Below are positions 62,684 to 64,000 of a stretch of DNA of 64,000 nucleotides, in pieces. Source of the DNA: Bermanella sp047621325 (GTDB lineage: Bacteria; Pseudomonadota; Gammaproteobacteria; Pseudomonadales; Oceanobacteraceae); the NCBI GenBank assembly GCA_047621325.1, contig JBLHLT010000016.1, positions 25,837 to 89,836 on the forward strand, in the 5' to 3' direction. The translations under genes were made by a program, and so were the position numbers. Numbering within the stretch: position 1 is the first letter of the stretch; every line of letters starts with the position of its first letter. The notes below the pieces were generated by a model. It was not told where the DNA came from and did not search any database. It saw only the letters and a program-made list of their open reading frames with translations.

Positions 62684-63226
62684 ATGAGTCTGTCACCTAC
62701 TCCTCCAGATCCAGCAGCAACCACTCTTGATGTTATAGAAAACATGCCTGTGCAAGCGTTGCTAGATCACTTCGCGGCGCAAGGTATAGAAATCAAGCTG
62801 CCGATTGATGAGCTGGGGATTATTCAGCACATTCGCCACTTAGATGTGAACGGCGGCGCGAATGGTAAAGGGGAAGTGATCACAGAAATGGCCATCGATG
62901 AAAACGCGTGGTTTTTTCGCTGCCATTTTCCGGGTGACCCAATCATGCCGGGTTGTTTAGGTATTGAAGGTATGTGGCAGAGCATTGGGGCGATACTGGC
63001 AGCCAAAGGGCATCATGGCAAATTACGGGCATTGGGCATTGGTGGGGTGAAGTTTTTTGGTGAAGTGCGCCCAACCGCGAAGGTCGTCACGTTCAAAATC
63101 AGTATTGATCGTAGCTTAAAAAACAAACAAATGATTATAGCGGTGGCATCTGGCAGCGTAGAGGTCGATGGAGAAGAGATTTATCGTGCTGAAAAACTAA
63201 AAGTCGGCGTGTTGTTTGACGATTAA
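62684..63226 (+). CDS. FabA-like 3-hydroxyacyl-ACP dehydratase
   Basis: A 180-aa hotdog-fold dehydratase. The FabA core reads AWFFRCHFPGDPIMPGCLG, with catalytic His81, and later GIEGMWQ, where Glu95 occupies the position of the FabA acid (Asp84). C-terminal KFFGEVRPTAK and AEKLKVGVLF complete the match to FabA. It has a Pro-rich N-terminal extension. It may act on fatty-acid or PUFA-like intermediates; isomerase activity is uncertain because Glu is the FabZ-type residue. Confidence 0.85.
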   Translation: MSLSPTPPDPAATTLDVIENMPVQALLDHFAAQGIEIKLPIDELGIIQHIRHLDVNGGANGKGEVITEMAIDENAWFFRCHFPGDPIMPGCLGIEGMWQSIGAILAAKGHHGKLRALGIGGVKFFGEVRPTAKVVTFKISIDRSLKNKQMIIAVASGSVEVDGEEIYRAEKLKVGVLFDD

Positions 63227-63297
63227 GCTAAGCCAAGGCTTTGGCTGCTACTGGGCATAAGGTACACTTAGTTTTTAAAATTAAACCTAGGTGACGT

Positions 63298-63768
63298 ATG
63301 CCTCCATTATTTTTTATTGCCGTAGCTCTTATTGTGTTCTTTTTTACTTGGCGTCATTTTAAAAACAAGCGCGCCGCGGCAGGCAGTATTGCCGAAGGTG
63401 AGGCGTTTTTAAAAACCAATGCCAGTGTTGATGGTGTGACCACCACTACATCTGGCTTGCAGTACCAAGTACTTGAAGCGGGCACGGGTGAAGAACACCC
63501 TCTAGCCAGTAGTACGGTGACAGTGCATTACCATGGCAAGTTATTAGACGGCACCGTATTTGATAGTTCGGTGAATCGTGGTCAAACCATTAGCTTTCCG
63601 CTTAACCAAGTGATTCCCGGTTGGACAGAAGGTTTACAGTTGATGGTAGTTGGTGAAAAGGCCCGTTTGTTTATCCCAAGTTATTTAGCGTATGGGAATC
63701 GTAATGCGGGTTTGATTAAGCCCGGTTCGACATTGATTTTTGATGTGGAATTATTTGAGATTAAGTAA
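63298..63768 (+). CDS. Membrane-anchored FKBP-type peptidyl-prolyl isomerase
   Basis: A 156-aa protein with an N-terminal membrane segment (about 2-18) and a C-terminal FKBP domain: VTVHYHGKLLDGTVFDSS, IPGWTEGLQLM and the YGNRNAGLIKPGSTLIFDVEL ending are canonical. Prolyl isomerase activity is expected at the membrane. It ends with a strong terminator. Confidence 0.92.
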   Translation: MPPLFFIAVALIVFFFTWRHFKNKRAAAGSIAEGEAFLKTNASVDGVTTTTSGLQYQVLEAGTGEEHPLASSTVTVHYHGKLLDGTVFDSSVNRGQTISFPLNQVIPGWTEGLQLMVVGEKARLFIPSYLAYGNRNAGLIKPGSTLIFDVELFEIK

Positions 63769-63786
63769 TTTTTAAGCAATAACGTT

Positions 63787-63821
63787 AAAGCCATGATCAT
63801 GTGAGTGATCATGGCTTTTTT
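63787..63821 (+). terminator. Terminator after the FKBP gene
   Basis: AAAGCCATGATCA (63787-63799) pairs with TGATCATGGCTTT (63806-63818), 6-nt loop, continuing T-run. The strongest stem in this part of the window. Confidence 0.94.
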
Positions 63822-63849
63822 GTTTTTTGAATACTGCAAAGAGGTAACA

Positions 63850-63978
63850 ATGGGCTCCCACCTGCGTGCACTACTGTCCGGAATAAATAGTCATATAGGC
63901 AAGCACCCCTGCCGTATATTGATTGACCGTCGCCTATTTCGAGCACTTATCTGGTGTTGGTCTATCTTTGGTCGCTGA
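63850..63978 (+). CDS. Candidate small protein (42 aa)
   Basis: A 42-codon frame with GAGG at 63841-63844 and 5-nt spacing, starting MGSHLRALLSGINSH and ending LIWCWSIFGR. It is basic and Trp/Cys-bearing, but I do not recognise it. It may be a leader peptide or short gene belonging to the region beyond the window edge. Confidence 0.35.
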   Translation: MGSHLRALLSGINSHIGKHPCRILIDRRLFRALIWCWSIFGR

Positions 63979-64000
63979 AATAACCCTCCTTTTAAAATAA

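Noticed and set aside
1..64000. CRISPR arrays, tRNA or rRNA genes, insertion sequences, prophage
   Set aside because: No regularly spaced repeats, no tRNA-like cloverleaf sequence, no transposase, integrase or phage structural frame was recognised in the window.

Overview
The window looks like chromosome from a marine, motile gammaproteobacterium with moderately low G+C. The organism call is an inference: the Pseudomonas-like block pgeF-rluD-bamD / pilS-pilR-minor pilins, the PilY1-type pilus tip genes, two long chemoreceptors, and the protein families seen suggest an Oceanospirillales-type relative (Oleispira, Bermanella or Thalassolituus-like). No rRNA, tRNA, insertion sequence, prophage or CRISPR array was seen. 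The DNA reads as dense housekeeping and accessory genes.

Layout. 1-3300: a LETM1-like small protein and, on the minus strand, a MarC membrane protein, an alpha/beta hydrolase, a TRIC-type membrane protein and a DUF1851 protein. 3367-13617 (minus): a complete minor-pilin cluster read from pilS-pilR through two FimT/GspH-type pilins, pilV, pilW, pilX, a small exported CxxC protein, pilY1 and pilE, ending in a terminator. 13687-18594: glutamine-dependent NAD synthetase, bamD, rluD, pgeF and a DUF4124 protein. 18785-21295: a long structured leader followed by ilvI-ilvH and a terminator. 21304-29358: chemoreceptor, BLUF blue-light sensor, two transporters, an HDOD protein, and a probable tartronate-semialdehyde reductase / hydroxypyruvate isomerase pair. 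29359-36170: a structured intergenic region, an exported phospholipase D, a DUF938 methyltransferase, an SDR, a SlyD-like FKBP, an orphan HEPN protein and a fatty acid desaturase. 36241-47820: a barrel protein, a saccharopine-dehydrogenase-like oxidoreductase, a GreA/B-like protein, a 2OG-Fe(II) oxygenase, an esterase, the TIGR03546/TIGR03545 pair, a periplasmic binding protein with a histone-deacetylase-like enzyme, MAPEG, a zinc ribbon and a MOSC protein. 48024-55325: rmuC and a BrxR-like WYL regulator, a barrel protein, then a compact minus-strand molybdenum operon (moaC-moaD-moaE-modA-modB-modC) followed by rof. 55550-63978: M20 peptidase, acetyltransferase, small proteins, DUF3047, CBS protein, second chemoreceptor, MBL-fold hydrolase, FabA-like dehydratase and a membrane-anchored FKBP.

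How genes work together. PilS/PilR sit directly upstream of the pilins and probably control pilus genes. The minor pilins with PilY1 form the pilus tip or priming complex. The moa and mod genes couple molybdate import to molybdopterin synthesis. IlvI and IlvH form acetohydroxyacid synthase.

The most unusual signal is the roughly 240-nt leader before ilvI. It has six consecutive stem-loops, a 31-codon reading frame rich in Leu/Ile/Val, and a segment that can pair either inside the first hairpin or with the ilvI Shine-Dalgarno region. It may belong to, or resemble, a known marine ilvB-associated RNA motif, which I could not check.
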